Numbered from the stretch's first letter, positions 10,400-22,380 are shown. The stretch: 64,000 nucleotides of DNA from Protopterus annectens (GCF_019279795.1 NC_056748.1:614766741-614830740), one strand, 5' to 3'. A program made the numbers and translations. The notes: generated by a model not told the origin, from the letters alone.

Positions 10400-11570
10400 G
10401 AAACAAAGGTAAAATAAACACTAACATCTAGAGTCCATCAAGACAAGATGACACCAAATCTTCTAAATTTCTTTCATGAGGAATACAAGAGCAGGCAGAA
10501 GGATTTGACTTGGCTGTTGAAATGTGTGGCAAAAGGGTACACTTTTGTGAGATCCCCCAGACCCCTACGGCACTAGATTATAAGAATTCAGTTTCATACT
10601 TAAAGAAACTGTTAAGTGATTCTGTAAACTTGAGATATGAATGAATGACTGATGAAGGCTGTATTGTATAACCTTGCTCCAAATGTCAACTGTTTCCTTA
10701 CAAATTTGAAAGCATTTAGGTCGCCCTTCAAATATGCCAATATAGCACTATCTGCACCGATGTGAATGTTTTTGTCTAGAAATTTTCTTGATAAGAAGTC
10801 AATGCTCTGTAGACTGCTTTCTTTTATATTAGATGGATGTTGAGGAGTTTCTTGCTGAAGCCTTTTGTCCTGAAGTGAAGGTTGTTAAAGTGGACTAATC
10901 TGAAAAGTGTCTTGTTAGCATTGTACAAGTCCTTTCTATAGATAAGTTTCTTATGTCTGTCCAACGAAGGAATTCTTTCCTCACAAACTGATGAACAGTA
11001 ATAATGTTCTCCACTGAACAAGTGAAATGGTACTATAAACTTCCAAGATGCTGCAGTATGAGTGTTATGTTTAACCTTGCATGAGGGAACTCAGACAATG
11101 CAGTAAAATAAATACCTAGAGCTCTCAGAAATCATCTTGTAGAGAAGGAAATCTTGTTGTTGAGAGAACTTTATCAGAACATTTTTGAATCTCTGTCTGC
11201 CCTGAGTATCAAACCATTCTATAAGTACTCACTATAACTGTCCCTAACTGATGGCACTTTGCTGCCATTAAAAAAGCATTTAAACAGTATAATTGTTAGG
11301 TTTGTTTGCAGTATCAACGGCTCCTTTGTAGTTGCAACTACCAATGATTATCTAGTTAATAGAAAAATTGTTGCAATTTGCTTTCTGAGATGAGCAACAC
11401 TGAAGAAAAACAATTGTGAAATGCTCCAGAAAGTGCTGATAGCCAAATGGCAGTGCTAAAACTTCAAACTGATACTGATTTATCTTGAATCTGAAAAATG
11501 TTCTGCTGTAAGATGGTCTTACTACAATGCAAACATATGTGTTTTCCATATCCACTTTGCCATTTTAGAA
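10400..11570 (-). mobile_element. Faded DIRS-like retrotransposon fossil (RT/RNase H region)
   Basis: On the minus strand, 11555-11352 resembles the part of a DIRS-type reverse transcriptase that reads FLRFKINQYQFEVL-PFG in the family (here FRFKINQYQFEVLALPFGY). Downstream, about 11110-11070, FPHARLNITLILQ is comparable to the post-RT block of the better DIRS copy at 33675-39825. The copy is broken in many places and has no recognisable ends. It appears much older than the 34-40 kb element. A Gypsy-type origin cannot be excluded. Confidence 0.4.
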
Positions 11571-12660
11571 CCTTGTTCTTTAAAGAGAGTCAGGAGAGAT
11601 TCTTAAGAATCATTTTTTTATTAAAAAAAAAAAAAAAAAAAAAAAAACCTGAAATGACTTGATCTTTATAAACTTATTCAGATCTAACAAATGTAGAATT
11701 GGTCTCTGTTTTTTTTTCTTTTTGGGAACTAGGAATATACTGGGAGTGGAAAATGTCATTTGTTTGACTGGAAACCACATCTTTTATTACTGTTTTCAGA
11801 AATATTTAATAAAAAGTCATGCTTAAGTTAATGTGAGGAACTTTGTGTAACAAGCTGAATGTGTGGTATGTTAGCATATTCTATTGCACAGCACAATTTT
11901 ACGATTTGTAAAGTTTATTGTTTTTTGCTGTCATGACTCTAAAATCTGACTCCTAGGGCAATATGAGAAAGATAATTATTTTAAAAGATTCTACAAATAC
12001 ACAGCATGTATAATCAACACTATTCAGAACTTTAGCAGGGCTTTTAAAAGTTCACATCTTTGTGTTCTAGCTTCAGAGTCAGTGGAAGGCTAAGCGATAA
12101 CAATTAACCACACTAGATGTAGCAGTGGTAGGTCTAGAATTTTTATAGCTGTTGACATACCAGGACCACACAAAAGAAATATCTGCATCTGATAAGGTAA
12201 CAGGAGTAATCAACATAGTTAGCAAAGACAGTCTGTTTCTAGTCTTATCTTTAGACAAAGCTAAAGTTGGAGGTGTGAATATTAATACTGTTGAATACAG
12301 TTTTTATCCCTTTTTTGGAGTAATTTGAGTGGCAGAAGTCATTCTAGAATGGCTTCTTGCCACAGATTTGTGTTTCTAACCCTGGATAGTAGTTGCTCCT
12401 TCTGTACTGACTGGTCTGCATACAGCTTTCTTAGATGTGACATTGTGTATTCCAGGAAACTCTCTTTAGTATTCTGCAATGCTTATGCTCTGCACTGAAC
12501 TGGGCATCCTCTCCTGATTTAGTACACACATAATTTGTTAATTTTTTTGTACTACATTCCAAGACTCTGAAACTGCTACCATTCTTGGAACAAAATTATT
12601 TTTCCACATTTATTTTTCTTTCATTGAGACTTCTGTTTTTCCTGCTTGACTAATTAATTT
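11571..12660. other. Unassigned DNA with poly-A at 11622
   Basis: A pure run of about 26 A at 11622-11647 follows the DIRS-like fossil. Nothing else recognised. Confidence 0.5.
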
Positions 12661-12664
12661 CCTT

Positions 12665-12837
12665 ATGATAGCGTAGCAGTAGTACGATCAGTAACTCAAG
12701 CTGTAGAGACTGGGGGTTCACATCTCTGATATCCTGTCACAATCTGTGTGGAATTTGTATATTCTTCCCATATTTGCACAGATTTCCCCTAGGTATTTTG
12801 GGTTCCCACCCCAAAATATGCTGGACTAAAGAGCTGC

Positions 12838-12933
<96 letters not shown>

Positions 12934-12962
12934 CGTGCATGTGTGTGTGTTTGTGTGTGTGT
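12665..12962 (+). mobile_element. Old tRNA-derived SINE running into (TG)n
   Basis: GCAGTAGTACGATCAGTAACTC resembles a pol III A-box region and GGGGGTTCACATCTC a B-box. TCTGTGTGGAATTTGTATATTC corresponds to the TCTGTGTGGAGT-TGCATGTTC block of DANA-type SINEs. CACCCCAAAATATGCTGG corresponds to the CAAAGACATGC block. The SINE then passes directly, at GCTGCACTGTGTG, into about 60 TG units (12841-12962). The SINE 3' part is absent. Divergence from the SINE at 49389 is high. Confidence 0.6.
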
Positions 12963-13133
12963 AAAATCATATTAGTTAAAATGCAAAAACATTGAAAGGC
13001 ATATGATCAATGCCAACATTTTAAACTATTGAAACATCACACACACATAAGATCACAAAAGATAAACATTTTCCTTTTGCAATTTCTAAACCAAAACATT
13101 ACCACAAAATTCAGATTTTATTGGTCTGAATAG

Positions 13134-13352
13134 AGGTAGTGTTATGGAAAGATTGTTTTCTATAGTAAGATGTAGGGTTGGCACTGGGGCAAAGGCAGAG
13201 TTAGGATTAACATACATTAGTAAGATGGTACAGGGGGTCCCCTGCACTACCTTACTAATGCATGCTAACCCTAACTGTGCCTCTAATACCATCCTTACAC
13301 CCTATCTTAGGGAAAAAAATATTCTGTAACACTGTCACTACATAAGAGTCTT
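13134..13352. mobile_element. Foldback element, arms about 105 bp
   Basis: The sequence from 13134 to 13238 is an imperfect inverted repeat of 13243-13352 around a 4-bp centre. Matching pieces include CATTAGTAAGATGGTACAGGGG against CCCCTGCACTACCTTACTAATG, and GGCAGAGTTAGGATTAACAT against ATGCTAACCCTAACTGTGCC. Almost no spacer is present, so a transcript would form a long hairpin. There is no ORF that is not a product of the palindrome. Confidence 0.85.
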
Positions 13353-13499
13353 AGACAAAGCTGCACAAATGTCCTGCACTAAATCTATCCCCTTTCCTAG
13401 CCTCAGAGGTGCAGCTATGGCGGGGAAAGGTCAGCCACGCCAGGTACAGGTAGCCAGGGGGCATGATTGGCAGTACCAGCTTTCAGTTTCTGAATACAA

Positions 13500-13728
13500 A
13501 TATGTATTTGGGGTCAGGGCTCTGTTTGTGGTATAGTGCAGTACTGGCATTTAGAAATGAATGTCGATACTGCATTTATGTTCAGGGCTCAAGTACTTCA
13601 GCTCTCTATTTGTGGTATAGCACAGTACTGCCATTCAGAATTGAATAATGATGCTGCATTTCTGTTCAGGGCCAAAGTACTTCAGCACTCTGTGGTGAAA
13701 TGCAGTCCTGCCATTCAGAAGACTTAGC
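13500..13728. repeat. Diverged tandem repeat, about 83-bp unit
   Basis: Three units: each has CTCT(G)TTTGTGGTATAG or CTCTGTGGTGAAATG, then CAGTACTG(G/C)CATT(T/C)AGAA, then TGCATTTATGTTCAGGGC or TGCATTTCTGTTCAGGGC. They begin near 13519, 13603 and 13688. The open frames across the array come from the repeat. Confidence 0.85.
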
Positions 13729-13802
13729 TATGGCTCTGTGTAGACTTATTCTAACAGTGGCTCACAAACATATGTGTGTACGCACACAGACACACATACA
13801 CA

Positions 13803-13807
<5 letters not shown>

Positions 13808-13877
<70 letters not shown>
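13808..13877. repeat. (CA)n microsatellite
   Basis: About 35 CA units. Confidence 0.97.
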
Positions 13878-13879
<2 letters not shown>

Positions 13880-14039
13880 CCACCCCCTAATGTCTAAACT
13901 TTTGATACATTGAAACGTTAAGGCATTAGCATGCAAAACACACACTTACCTACCACAATAAAGCTTCCTCTTTTTGACACATATCATACTCGATAATAAG
14001 TGCTTTTGAATAAATGTGTGTGTGCATAGATAGATAGAT

Positions 14040-14514
14040 AGGTATATATGTGTGTGTCTATCATTTGGTTGATTGACAGTTTTACTGAATGGAAGCTCAA
14101 TGTGCTGAAATAAATGAAAGCCCACTTAGTTGAATGACCATTTGATTGAAAGTCTGTTTCATTGAACATGGCATAATCTAGACCTAGTTCTGTCAAACAG
14201 AAGGAGAACATGTAGAAATATATGAAGAAGTTTTATCTGATGATTGGAGCTGGTGTTGTTTCTATTTCTGCATTCTGTGGTATTTTGAAGCTTCTCCACA
14301 GTTGTGTGACCATGGAGTTAGTATATTTAAGTAAGGGCATGTAGAGGGAGCAAAGCCTCTCATATGAGTGGGGCAGGGGGCTTTTTACTTGGGTGAATTT
14401 ACACATATAATGCTTCTATTATATGGAATTCAAATAAAAATGTCTTTCAATAAAATGGCCTTTCATCCATTTGAATTCAGTCTTTTGGAATTCAATGAAA
14501 TTGTCATTTAACTG

Positions 14515-14516
<2 letters not shown>
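14040..14516. mobile_element. Inverted-repeat element between microsatellites
   Basis: The left arm (about 14055-14175) has TTGAATGACCATTTGATTGAAAG and CATTGAACATGGCATAAT. The right arm, read on the other strand, has ATGAAAGGCCATTTTATTGAAAG and TTGAATTCCATATAAT. The centre 14302-14340 carries GGAGTTAGTATATTTAA, also seen near 3820 and 4815. The left end abuts GATA/TATG repeats and the right end abuts (CA)n. The arms are quite diverged, so the insertion is old. Confidence 0.6.

Positions 14517-14582
<66 letters not shown>
14517..14582. repeat. (CA)n microsatellite
   Basis: About 32 CA units directly at the right end of the inverted-repeat element. Confidence 0.97.
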
Positions 14583-14585
<3 letters not shown>

Positions 14586-15548
14586 CTTGACTGATAGATA
14601 TACACATACGCCTGGGAACACAGATATATAATGCTGCATTTACCATTGTCCCTTGTGGCCCAGATTATGGTTAAAATGGGTACACAGGCTAGTCCTGTTT
14701 CTTGGTTAACAAATGACAAATAAAATAAATGTATTATTTTGCTGGGCCAAGAAGCAAAATGCTAGCAAATGAAAGGACAATACATGTATGCCTTCCAACT
14801 GACTCTCTTGAGGGACTATAGCTGGTAGCAAGGGTCTGTGCTATACAAAGGTGAATCCTACTTTGGAAAGAAATCAGCCCATTAGAAGTACAGTCCTTCT
14901 GTCTTCCTCTCAACCTGTCAGCACCTTGGCTATAAGAAAGCACAAACACATTCATATTTCAGATGTGGGTTATTATATCTGAAACTGTTTTGTTATTGTT
15001 GTGTTTTTGACTGAAGCGGTATGCATCTGGGGGAGTTTTAGAGGGATAAAGCGAGTGAGTGATCCTGGGTGGGAGGGGGTTGTCTTGTGGAGTAGGATAC
15101 AAGTGAAGAGGTAGTTATTTTTAATAAGGAGATGCATCCCCCTACATTACTTTATTCCTGAATCATTTTACCTTCTGATACTTATGGATGGGAGAATGAA
15201 GAATTACCATTGCTATGCCTTTTCAGTGTTGAAAAGTTTAGGCTATACCTAAAATTCACTTGAAAAGGAAGAATGCTTTATGTTACTGTACCATTTTGTA
15301 CATGTTCTCTCCTCCTCCCATAAGGCTTCTCCATTTGTAACTTTTCCTTAGTTTTGGTATCTTTAAGTTTAAGCTGTATTAAAAGTCAGGGCAAGGAAAA
15401 GTAATAAATGGTGAATAATGATACAACAAGGTGTATGATACCAGTAGACTAAAAACCTGCTGATATTGGAAATTCATTGAATTCACCACTGTAACGTGTA
15501 TAAATTGGTTATACAGGGAGAGCATCCTTTCTTCCCATATTCCCATTA
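14583..15548. other. Unassigned DNA
   Basis: Nothing recognised on either strand. Confidence 0.5.
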
Positions 15549-15872
15549 CATATTTCTCCAACTCACAACCTTTTACTGCAAGAAATCTGGGAAAAACTAA
15601 AAATAATGGGAAAACAAAGACAGACAAAACTGGGACATATTTAAAATATTGTGCTTGTAAACTTAGAAAGCTGTTAGAATAACAAGTTTTGCATTAGAAT
15701 TTGCATTGCATTTCTGAAAGACAGGAAGTCTGAACCTCAAATGTGAGACATTATTAAGTGACTTCAGTCATTAATGATTTGATAGAAAATTAAAACATTT
15801 CTGAAGAATAGACCGAAAATATGAAGCAAAAATCTTGACATTCTATAAAAAGCTGGACAGTTGAGATGTATG
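15549..15872 (+). mobile_element. Short MITE, CATACCTCTCAA family, copy 1
   Basis: Diverged copy of the family also present at 21898, 25857 and 31624. Shared pieces are GAAATCTGG, AAATAATGGG, TAAACTTAGAAAGCTG, AAGTCTGAACCTCAAAT, ATATGAAGCAAAAATCTTGACATT and the end TGGACAGTTGAGATGTATG. There is no ORF. Confidence 0.7.
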
Positions 15873-16476
15873 GAAGAAGATAAATCCTTCCTACTCTATG
15901 AAGTACAATTTACCCAAGTGTTACAGTGCCAGGTTTTACACATTGTCACTTACAGCAGATTGCTTCAGTGAACTATCATTCAGCCATTTTGGACTCTGCT
16001 CATCACACTGTTAATCAGTTTGGGTATGCCAGCCTCCTATAAAACACCCAAGTATAGCTGTATTCTAACTTAACATTTATGAGGATGTGGTATATCTCTA
16101 TACTGCTTTTCAGACACCATAAAAATAAATAGATGCCTCTCTGCAAAACAGTGCAAGGCAGAAGCCAAAACAAATGTTCAAAAAAGGGATGCAGTAAAGA
16201 TAAGGATACCGTGGGATCCATGTAAAACATGGGAGTTGTCAGTCTTCCCCTGAAAACAAATACTGCTGGCAAATCCTTTTCTGAACCTTAGCTAGACTAC
16301 ATTTTTATTTAGCATTTTCAATGTTTTACTCCAATTCATCTTAATAACACTGTACTCTAAAGAAAAGAACTTGTGTCAAGCTCATGTTAACAGTATTCTA
16401 ATGATAGAAATTTAAATATAGCATGGTTTCATTTAAAAATAATTTGCTAATTTTTGCTGTATCTCTTATCACAGGA

Positions 16477-16555
<79 letters not shown>

Positions 16556-16895
16556 AACAAACGTATTGACTGCCTTAGTCATGTAATGCTGTATCTTAGA
16601 ACGTAATTGTTAAATGTATCTGCGTCTTCCAGTAGAGGTATCTGATATCGGACAATAGCTGTTTTATAAGTAGTATATGCACAACAATTAACAGCAGTTG
16701 AAACAAGATGAAAAGTATTTGCAGAAGTGTAACTGAACTACTTATATATTTCTGTCATTATTTTTGTGAATATGTACTTTTCTGAGCCTTGGAAAAAGAA
16801 AGATGCTATTAAGGCTATTCAGTAAATTCAGAGTCTCAACAGACAAGGAAAGCACACATTTAAGTAAAACAGATGACATTTTCTAGAACTGAATG
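15873..16895. other. Unassigned DNA with (TA)n at 16481-16552
   Basis: A run of about 36 TA units lies at 16481-16552. On the minus strand this stretch would be the 3' untranslated region and downstream flank of the exon that ends at 16896. An AATAAA hexamer on the minus strand lies at 16304-16309, about 590 bp past the stop; whether it is used is unknown. Confidence 0.5.
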
Positions 16896-17108
16896 TTAGA
16901 ATGGGGGCCTAGCACTGAGTTTTTGAGGATCTGATGGTGATGATCCTGGCCCAGGAATGTTGAAATAAATATTTCTCATGTTTCCTGAACTAGCACTGCC
17001 ATTGTTCTCCGTTCGGAGACCAGCCTTTGCTTTCCAGTTCTTCAACTCTTCGTTTACCAGCTGGTTCAGATTTTGGTGTATAAGTTCTTCTTGGTTGAAG
17101 TTTTCATC
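16896..17108 (-). CDS. Probable terminal coding exon of an unidentified host gene
   Basis: The minus strand from 17108 to 16896 is open for 70 codons and ends in TAA. It starts right after a strong splice acceptor: a 13-base T-run, then ATTGAAAG (AG at 17110-17109). The exon opens in phase 0. The protein begins DENFNQEELIHQNLNQLV, continues NEELKNWKAKAGLRTENNG and ends SDPQKLSARPPF. The first half is Gln/Glu/Leu rich and could be the end of a coiled coil; the second half is Ser/Pro/Gly rich and probably disordered. The base composition differs from the surrounding repeats and no element family explains it. I do not recognise the protein. No donor site is seen inside it, which fits a last exon. 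Confidence 0.55.
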   Translation of the reverse strand, partial: DENFNQEELIHQNLNQLVNEELKNWKAKAGLRTENNGSASSGNMRNIYFNIPGPGSSPSDPQKLSARPPF

Positions 17109-18235
17109 CTTTCAATAAAAAAAAAAAAATCAATTTTTAAGACAGTAGTTTAGAAATACTACACTAGCAGCTTTCTAAGATTGGTGAGGTTACCATGAAT
17201 GTAATTAAATCAGGGTCTACTGGAAAGAAAAGCAATGTCATTAAAAAGTCCATTTGTAAGGAACATATGCATAAGATGTTACGTTACTAGTTTGTGTCAG
17301 TTCATTACCTGAAGTATATAATTTGCAGTAATTACAGGTATTAATGACCAGCTATATGCATGTGAGAATGTAGTGCAATGTGAAACTATTCTTTCTGGTA
17401 AAATAAAAAAAATGGACTTGGTTCTTGAAATGAAGTTATGTACTCTGATCATACAGCAGTTCCATAAAGATTCAACAACACAGCTCTCAGCTGAACTAAT
17501 CAACCTTTTCTTTCTACAGTTTTGGTACTCTAAAACCCTATACCAACATAATGTGGTGTTTCTTCTCCCGCTATAGCCTCCACATCAAGGAAATGTAGTG
17601 ACCTTCTTCCAACAAACACCGACACATCTGAAATTTTCTCTTTTTCCTTTGGCAGCCGGGCCTTTTACTGGATTGGCTGCACATGACACTTGGCATTTCC
17701 CTATTTTCTCTTATGTTCTGCAGCAGGGTGTTTGAAGAGGGTGACCCAGTGCCCAGGATGTCAATAAGTCATGGAGTTTTCATGATGCCCTCTTCCCCCA
17801 GTTGGACTGCATAGTCTGGAGGGCACTGTATGCAATATCAGCTTCATGCATCTTTGTGCATTTCACCTCTAGCATTGTGTGTGCCACCTTCACACAGGGT
17901 CCCTGCTTAACTCATCTTTGTGCACTTGGATTTTGTTTCTCACTCCCTCCAGTGAAACTGCTTTGAAGAGTCCCACGCGTTTCTCCCAGAATAAGACAGC
18001 AGCAACCACTTAATCCTTGATTACTGAAACATTGTTTTGTCTTTATCCTTCTTGATCAAAGTTAGAAAGTCAGTGTTGCAGTCTCGTGTCTTGGCACTGC
18101 AACTGAAGCACCAGAGAAATGTTTTAATGGAGTTTATAAAGGGAAACATAAAACATAGCATCTCCACTATAAGGCATGTGTTAATTGGACAAAAACTATT
18201 ATGCAACTTGTGTTTTTTTTTTGGGGGGGGGGGGA
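17109..18235. other. Unassigned DNA, likely intron if the exon is real
   Basis: 17590-18010 is more GC-balanced than its neighbours, but neither strand gives a convincing exon or element. A G-run at 18224-18233 adjoins the next candidate exon. Confidence 0.4.
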
Positions 18236-18487
18236 TCAATCATCAGGATGCTCTTTCTTCCTGAGGCCACAGCGTAGCTGGTGGGATTTTTCCTGAATTG
18301 TGAGCTGCTTTGCTCCAGGATCGATTATACGAACAGCAGAAATGCAACAGGAACAGCCATGTGCAGGAAAAATATTTTTGAAGTGTTTGGTAGATGTAGT
18401 TTCCTTCATTCTTAACTGCTTTTGCACTTGTTGGCATTCATGAGTTATCCTAAAAGCACTAAACACTATCTCAGATACACTGTCTAC
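18236..18487 (-). CDS. Candidate coding exon, unrecognised
   Basis: The minus strand from 18487 is open for 83 codons to a TGA at 18236-18238. It starts after TTTTCTTTTAG, a good acceptor (AG at 18489-18488), in phase 0. The peptide begins VDSVSEIVFSAFRITHECQQ and ends GLRKKEHPDD; a middle block, HGCSCCISAVRIIDPG, looks protein-like. It lies upstream of the 16896-17108 exon on the same strand. Because it ends in a stop it cannot simply join that exon without an internal donor, and none is obvious. It could be an alternative last exon, part of a different gene, a broken exon, or chance. Confidence 0.3.
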   Translation of the reverse strand, partial: VDSVSEIVFSAFRITHECQQVQKQLRMKETTSTKHFKNIFPAHGCSCCISAVRIIDPGAKQLTIQEKSHQLRCGLRKKEHPDD

Positions 18488-20045
18488 CTAAAAGAAAATT
18501 AAACCAATAATGATTATACAGAGCACAAAGATTATACTGTTTCCTCTTTTTACTGACAGGTCTGTGATTGCACAGCTGTGCAACACAAATATAAGTTGCA
18601 TTACAGCGTCTTGCACTTTATCATGATTCCATTCTTATGTTTCATTTACCATAAAGATTACCATTATATACATATAGAAGACAGGTACTAAATGACAAAA
18701 AGAGCAGATTACCCAATTCCTCTGTTCATACAGTCAGCCTACCCCTTGCAACAGGGTATGACTAACCAATAGCAAAGCTGTGCTTTACTTATACTTTTCT
18801 AGCTCCTGAAATATTGCATGACGGACCTCACTAGTGAAATGCCAGTACTCCGTATTGGTGGGCTTTGGAATCTGACATTCCATTTAGATATGTTTTATTT
18901 TTTAAAAAGTCAAAGATCAAACAAACTATGTGCAAACATATATAATAAACTATACACGATGTCCATAACAATGCATACATGCAAAGGAAATCATTCAATA
19001 TTTCTCTAATAAAGATTTCAATTTCTCCCAAGCAAATTAGCTTATGTGCCAGATTTTCTGTTCTCAGTTTTATAGCAAAAATTTCTCTATCACAAACAAG
19101 TTGGGCTAAATAAACAAATTCGCTGCTAAATATAAGTGTGTTCTGATTTCCAGTTTTTCATAACTACTTTCCTTGCTGTCACTAGTATTGAACATGATAT
19201 ATGCATTTGATTTCAGGGCATAATTTCTGGAACAGGCACATTAAACAATATGTGAGAGTCAGAAATTGTACAGTTGTCATTCCGCATAGCTTTACAGGAA
19301 TCTGACATTCTAAAGGTTAGCCTTTTGTATGCAATGTATTTTACTGAACACAGTATCCATTATATTACATTGTTTGATGGCAGTAGAAGGCAGTTTACCT
19401 CACTGGTCTTTATGTGGATTAATTTAGCATTCTGCCTCTCTCTGTCTGTCTCTCTCTCACCCTCCTTTTGCCATCACCTTTCTAGACCTTCTTGAATGCT
19501 GTCATGGATTCCACAAGCCTCTCTCTCTGGACCCACATGAGCTCTTCTAATTATGAATTTCCAGATGCTACTTTTTTTCCTCAAATATACACTTCTCTAA
19601 AGTCATGTTTATGACAGTCCATTGAATCATCTTCCCATATGCCTTGTAGTTGGTTTGAATACAGACACATACTGAAAACAACAAAACCTGAAAAAAAATC
19701 TGTTTAGGACTGTGTGTGTTTGAAACCTCACAATTCACAGTAATTGTCTATAAAGGATACATAGTCTTGAAGAATACATAGGAAAAACAATAATGCAAGG
19801 TGGCAATTTTTTTGCAGGGTGATGTAGATCACATGCAGTTTGCTTTATTAGGAAGAGAATAATAAATTGAGCAATTAACTGTTTTTCAAAAGGAAAATGC
19901 ATAAAAAATAAACAAACTGCATGAAATTAAAATGCTTGTACAAGTACTTGTTTATTACTGATAAAAGTAAAAGCTGCATTATATTAACCTTTCAGTAAAA
20001 TGCAATAGATGAAAAATGTGTAAAGTGGTATACAACTTCAATTGC
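18488..20045. other. Unassigned DNA
   Basis: No exon or element identified. A short CTCT-rich run lies near 19436-19460. Confidence 0.45.
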
Positions 20046-20049
20046 CAGA

Positions 20050-21890
20050 ATTATAATATACTACAATTTAAAAGTGAAACCACCCCTGGAATTCAGAAAG
20101 AATCCCTCACGTTAGTGTAGAGTGCAGTGTCCAAAAGTTGCAGTTTATTGAATTGTGTAAAATGTGATGCAGAGATAAGTTTAGTCAGCGAGAAGTTCAG
20201 TTGCAATGAGCAGCAACAAGGAGAGGATAACTGTAAGTTGCTTATCTGGAGTCAGGATCCACCAACTTGTGCACACACTCAAGTCATTACAGCACAGGTA
20301 CCATCATTCCATCATAGTCCATGCACTAAACACTATCCGACCTCAGATATACCTCCCACTATGGACATTATGGAGCTTTCAGACAGTGTGTCTCAGGCTG
20401 GTATGAGCCTAGCACTGAGCAGCACATTACCATCACTGAGGATGATGCCACAATATGAGCAAAAACATGACTGTCTTCAATAACTGCCTGTCTTTCTGGT
20501 GTCATTCTAAGGGGAACCGATTTTTGTCAGCTTGCAGGACATAGTTTGCAGACCACATTGCTTTGGCAAGGATGGTCTGCACCTTTCTCCTGTAGGCTTT
20601 CAAATACTGGCTAAACTTTATCCACTGTCATAATGCTTTTTTAAGGCAATGCCAAACTGCCAAACCTACGACCATAGCAAAAGCAACTCAACTGAACCTC
20701 AAGGTGTTATTGCTCAATGCCAGGAGCCTAAATAAGAAAGGCTTCACTCCCCCCAAGCCCCTCCCAACCTTGGGAGTATAGACATCTGTGCAATTACTGA
20801 CACATGGTTTTAAATGGCAGAGAGTACCCCAGCAGTGGGAGGTTTCAGTGCCTTCTAAACCTTTAGACTAGTAGCGGTAGAGACAAGGGCTAAAGGTGGA
20901 AGTGTTTCAATATATATCAGTAACAACCATACTTCTAGGGTGGTCACACAGGACATCATGCTGAACTTCCTCCACACGCAGGTCACCAAAGATAAAATCC
21001 TGTACCATATCCTAGACAGCTATAGGTCACCCGCCGTGTCCCAAAAAGCTCACAATGTGTACTTGGACTTACTGAAGGCAATAACCATCCAACTCAACAC
21101 CCTCCTCATGGGAGACTTTAATTACCCCACTATAGACTGGGAATCCTACACAGCCTGAAATCTACAGCCACAGAGATTCCTGGATATTGTAAGTACAAAC
21201 ACCCTTGACCAAATAGTGAATACACTCACTATAGGCTCCAACAAACTGGATCTTGTGCTCACAAATATGGGAGAACAAGAGACTCTCCCAATGTAACAGT
21301 TAATAACTATTCCAAGGCAAATTACTATGCTGAATTCCTGACAGAAACTCTGTGCATCCATGTCAATGGCTTCATAGAGGCTGCTGTAACTACCAGAAAC
21401 AAGCCCAGGCTTAGCACCTTAAACAAACTGCACTGGTGGCATCCCAAATTGAACAGGATTTAAAATAAAAGGAAAAAATATGGCAAAAATCAGGAAGGGT
21501 AATTTCCATAAAGATAAAAAGTCTTTCATCAAACTAATTAGGCAACAAATTAAGTTAGCCTCCCAGATGAAAGATAATCATAAGGCCTTCTTCAGCTTTG
21601 TCAGAAACTTCAACAGCAACACACAGCAATGTGCTGAAGAAGTGGTTAATGGTGCCACATTTACACAGCCTGTAAACCTGTTAGTGGACAAATTCAGTTC
21701 CAGCTTTCCCCCCCTCTTACTCCCAACTACCTCCTAAAAAATTACCCTCAAACATAACCCCTCCAGTTATAACAAGGGAGCTGTGCTGTCTGAACTCACT
21801 AAAGCCAGGCCCTGATAACACCCCAGGACACCTCCAGAACAGTCTAAACTACAACTTATCAGGATCTCTGTTATTGTTTAACAGTAGTCA
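20050..21890 (+). mobile_element. CR1-clade LINE, 3'-truncated copy
   Basis: The plus strand follows CR1 order. About 20270-20640 matches the esterase ORF1 of the copy at 22395-25797: SVSQAGMSLALSSTLPS with RMMPQYE, then GLHLSPVGF-like. About 20700-21300 is the endonuclease: LKVLLLNARSLNKK, then LLMGDFNYPTIDWESY at 21100-21150. 21480-21720 is the linker (KDNHKAFFSFVRNFNSN). About 21770-21885 is the start of RT. It stops where the short MITE at 21898 begins. Frames change several times; the longest open pieces are 72-118 codons, so it is older than the minus-strand copy. Confidence 0.85.
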
Positions 21891-21897
21891 TCCCTCT

Positions 21898-22380
21898 CAT
21901 ACCTCCGAACTATACAGATTTTTGCCTCATATTTTCTGTTTTTCATAAAATTGTGGTTTTCTAGCAAATTATTGGTGAATAATTAAAGACTGAAGTCAGA
22001 AAATAATGACAGATATTTGAGCTTCAGACTTCATACCCTTCAGAAAATTCATGCTAATATAAACCTGTTATTCTATCAACATTCTAAGTTTGCAAGAGCA
22101 ATATTTAAAAATTGTCCCTATTTTTGGGTCTTTGTTCTTTTGCAAATTAAATATTGCTCTTATAAACTTAGAAAGTTGCTAGAGTAACAGGTTTGTGTTA
22201 ACATACATTTTCTGATATATTTGAAGTCTGAAACTCAAATGTATGTCATTATTTGCTGACTTCAATCCTTAGATCATCCCACTGATTTGCCAGAAAACCA
22301 CAAATTTTATGAGAAACATACCAAAAATATGAGGCAAAAATCTGGACATTCAGTGAAAATCTGGACAGTTAAGAGGTATG
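21898..22380. mobile_element. CATACCTCTCAA-family element, foldback form, copy 2
   Basis: Both ends are the same end of the family in inverted orientation: CAGATTTTTGCCTCATATTTTC with CATAAAATTGTGGTTTTCTAG on the left, and the reverse complement (CCAGAAAACCACAAATTTTATG, ATGAGGCAAAAATCTGGACA) on the right. It ends in AAGAGGTATG. At 483 bp it is longer than the about 310-bp standard copies, and it forms a hairpin with arms of about 200 bp. Confidence 0.8.

Noticed and set aside
13463-13727. Overlapping 61-63 codon frames
   Set aside because: Created by the 83-bp tandem repeat.
17590-18010. Additional exon in the GC-balanced part
   Set aside because: All frames are interrupted and no splice-flanked open segment was found.
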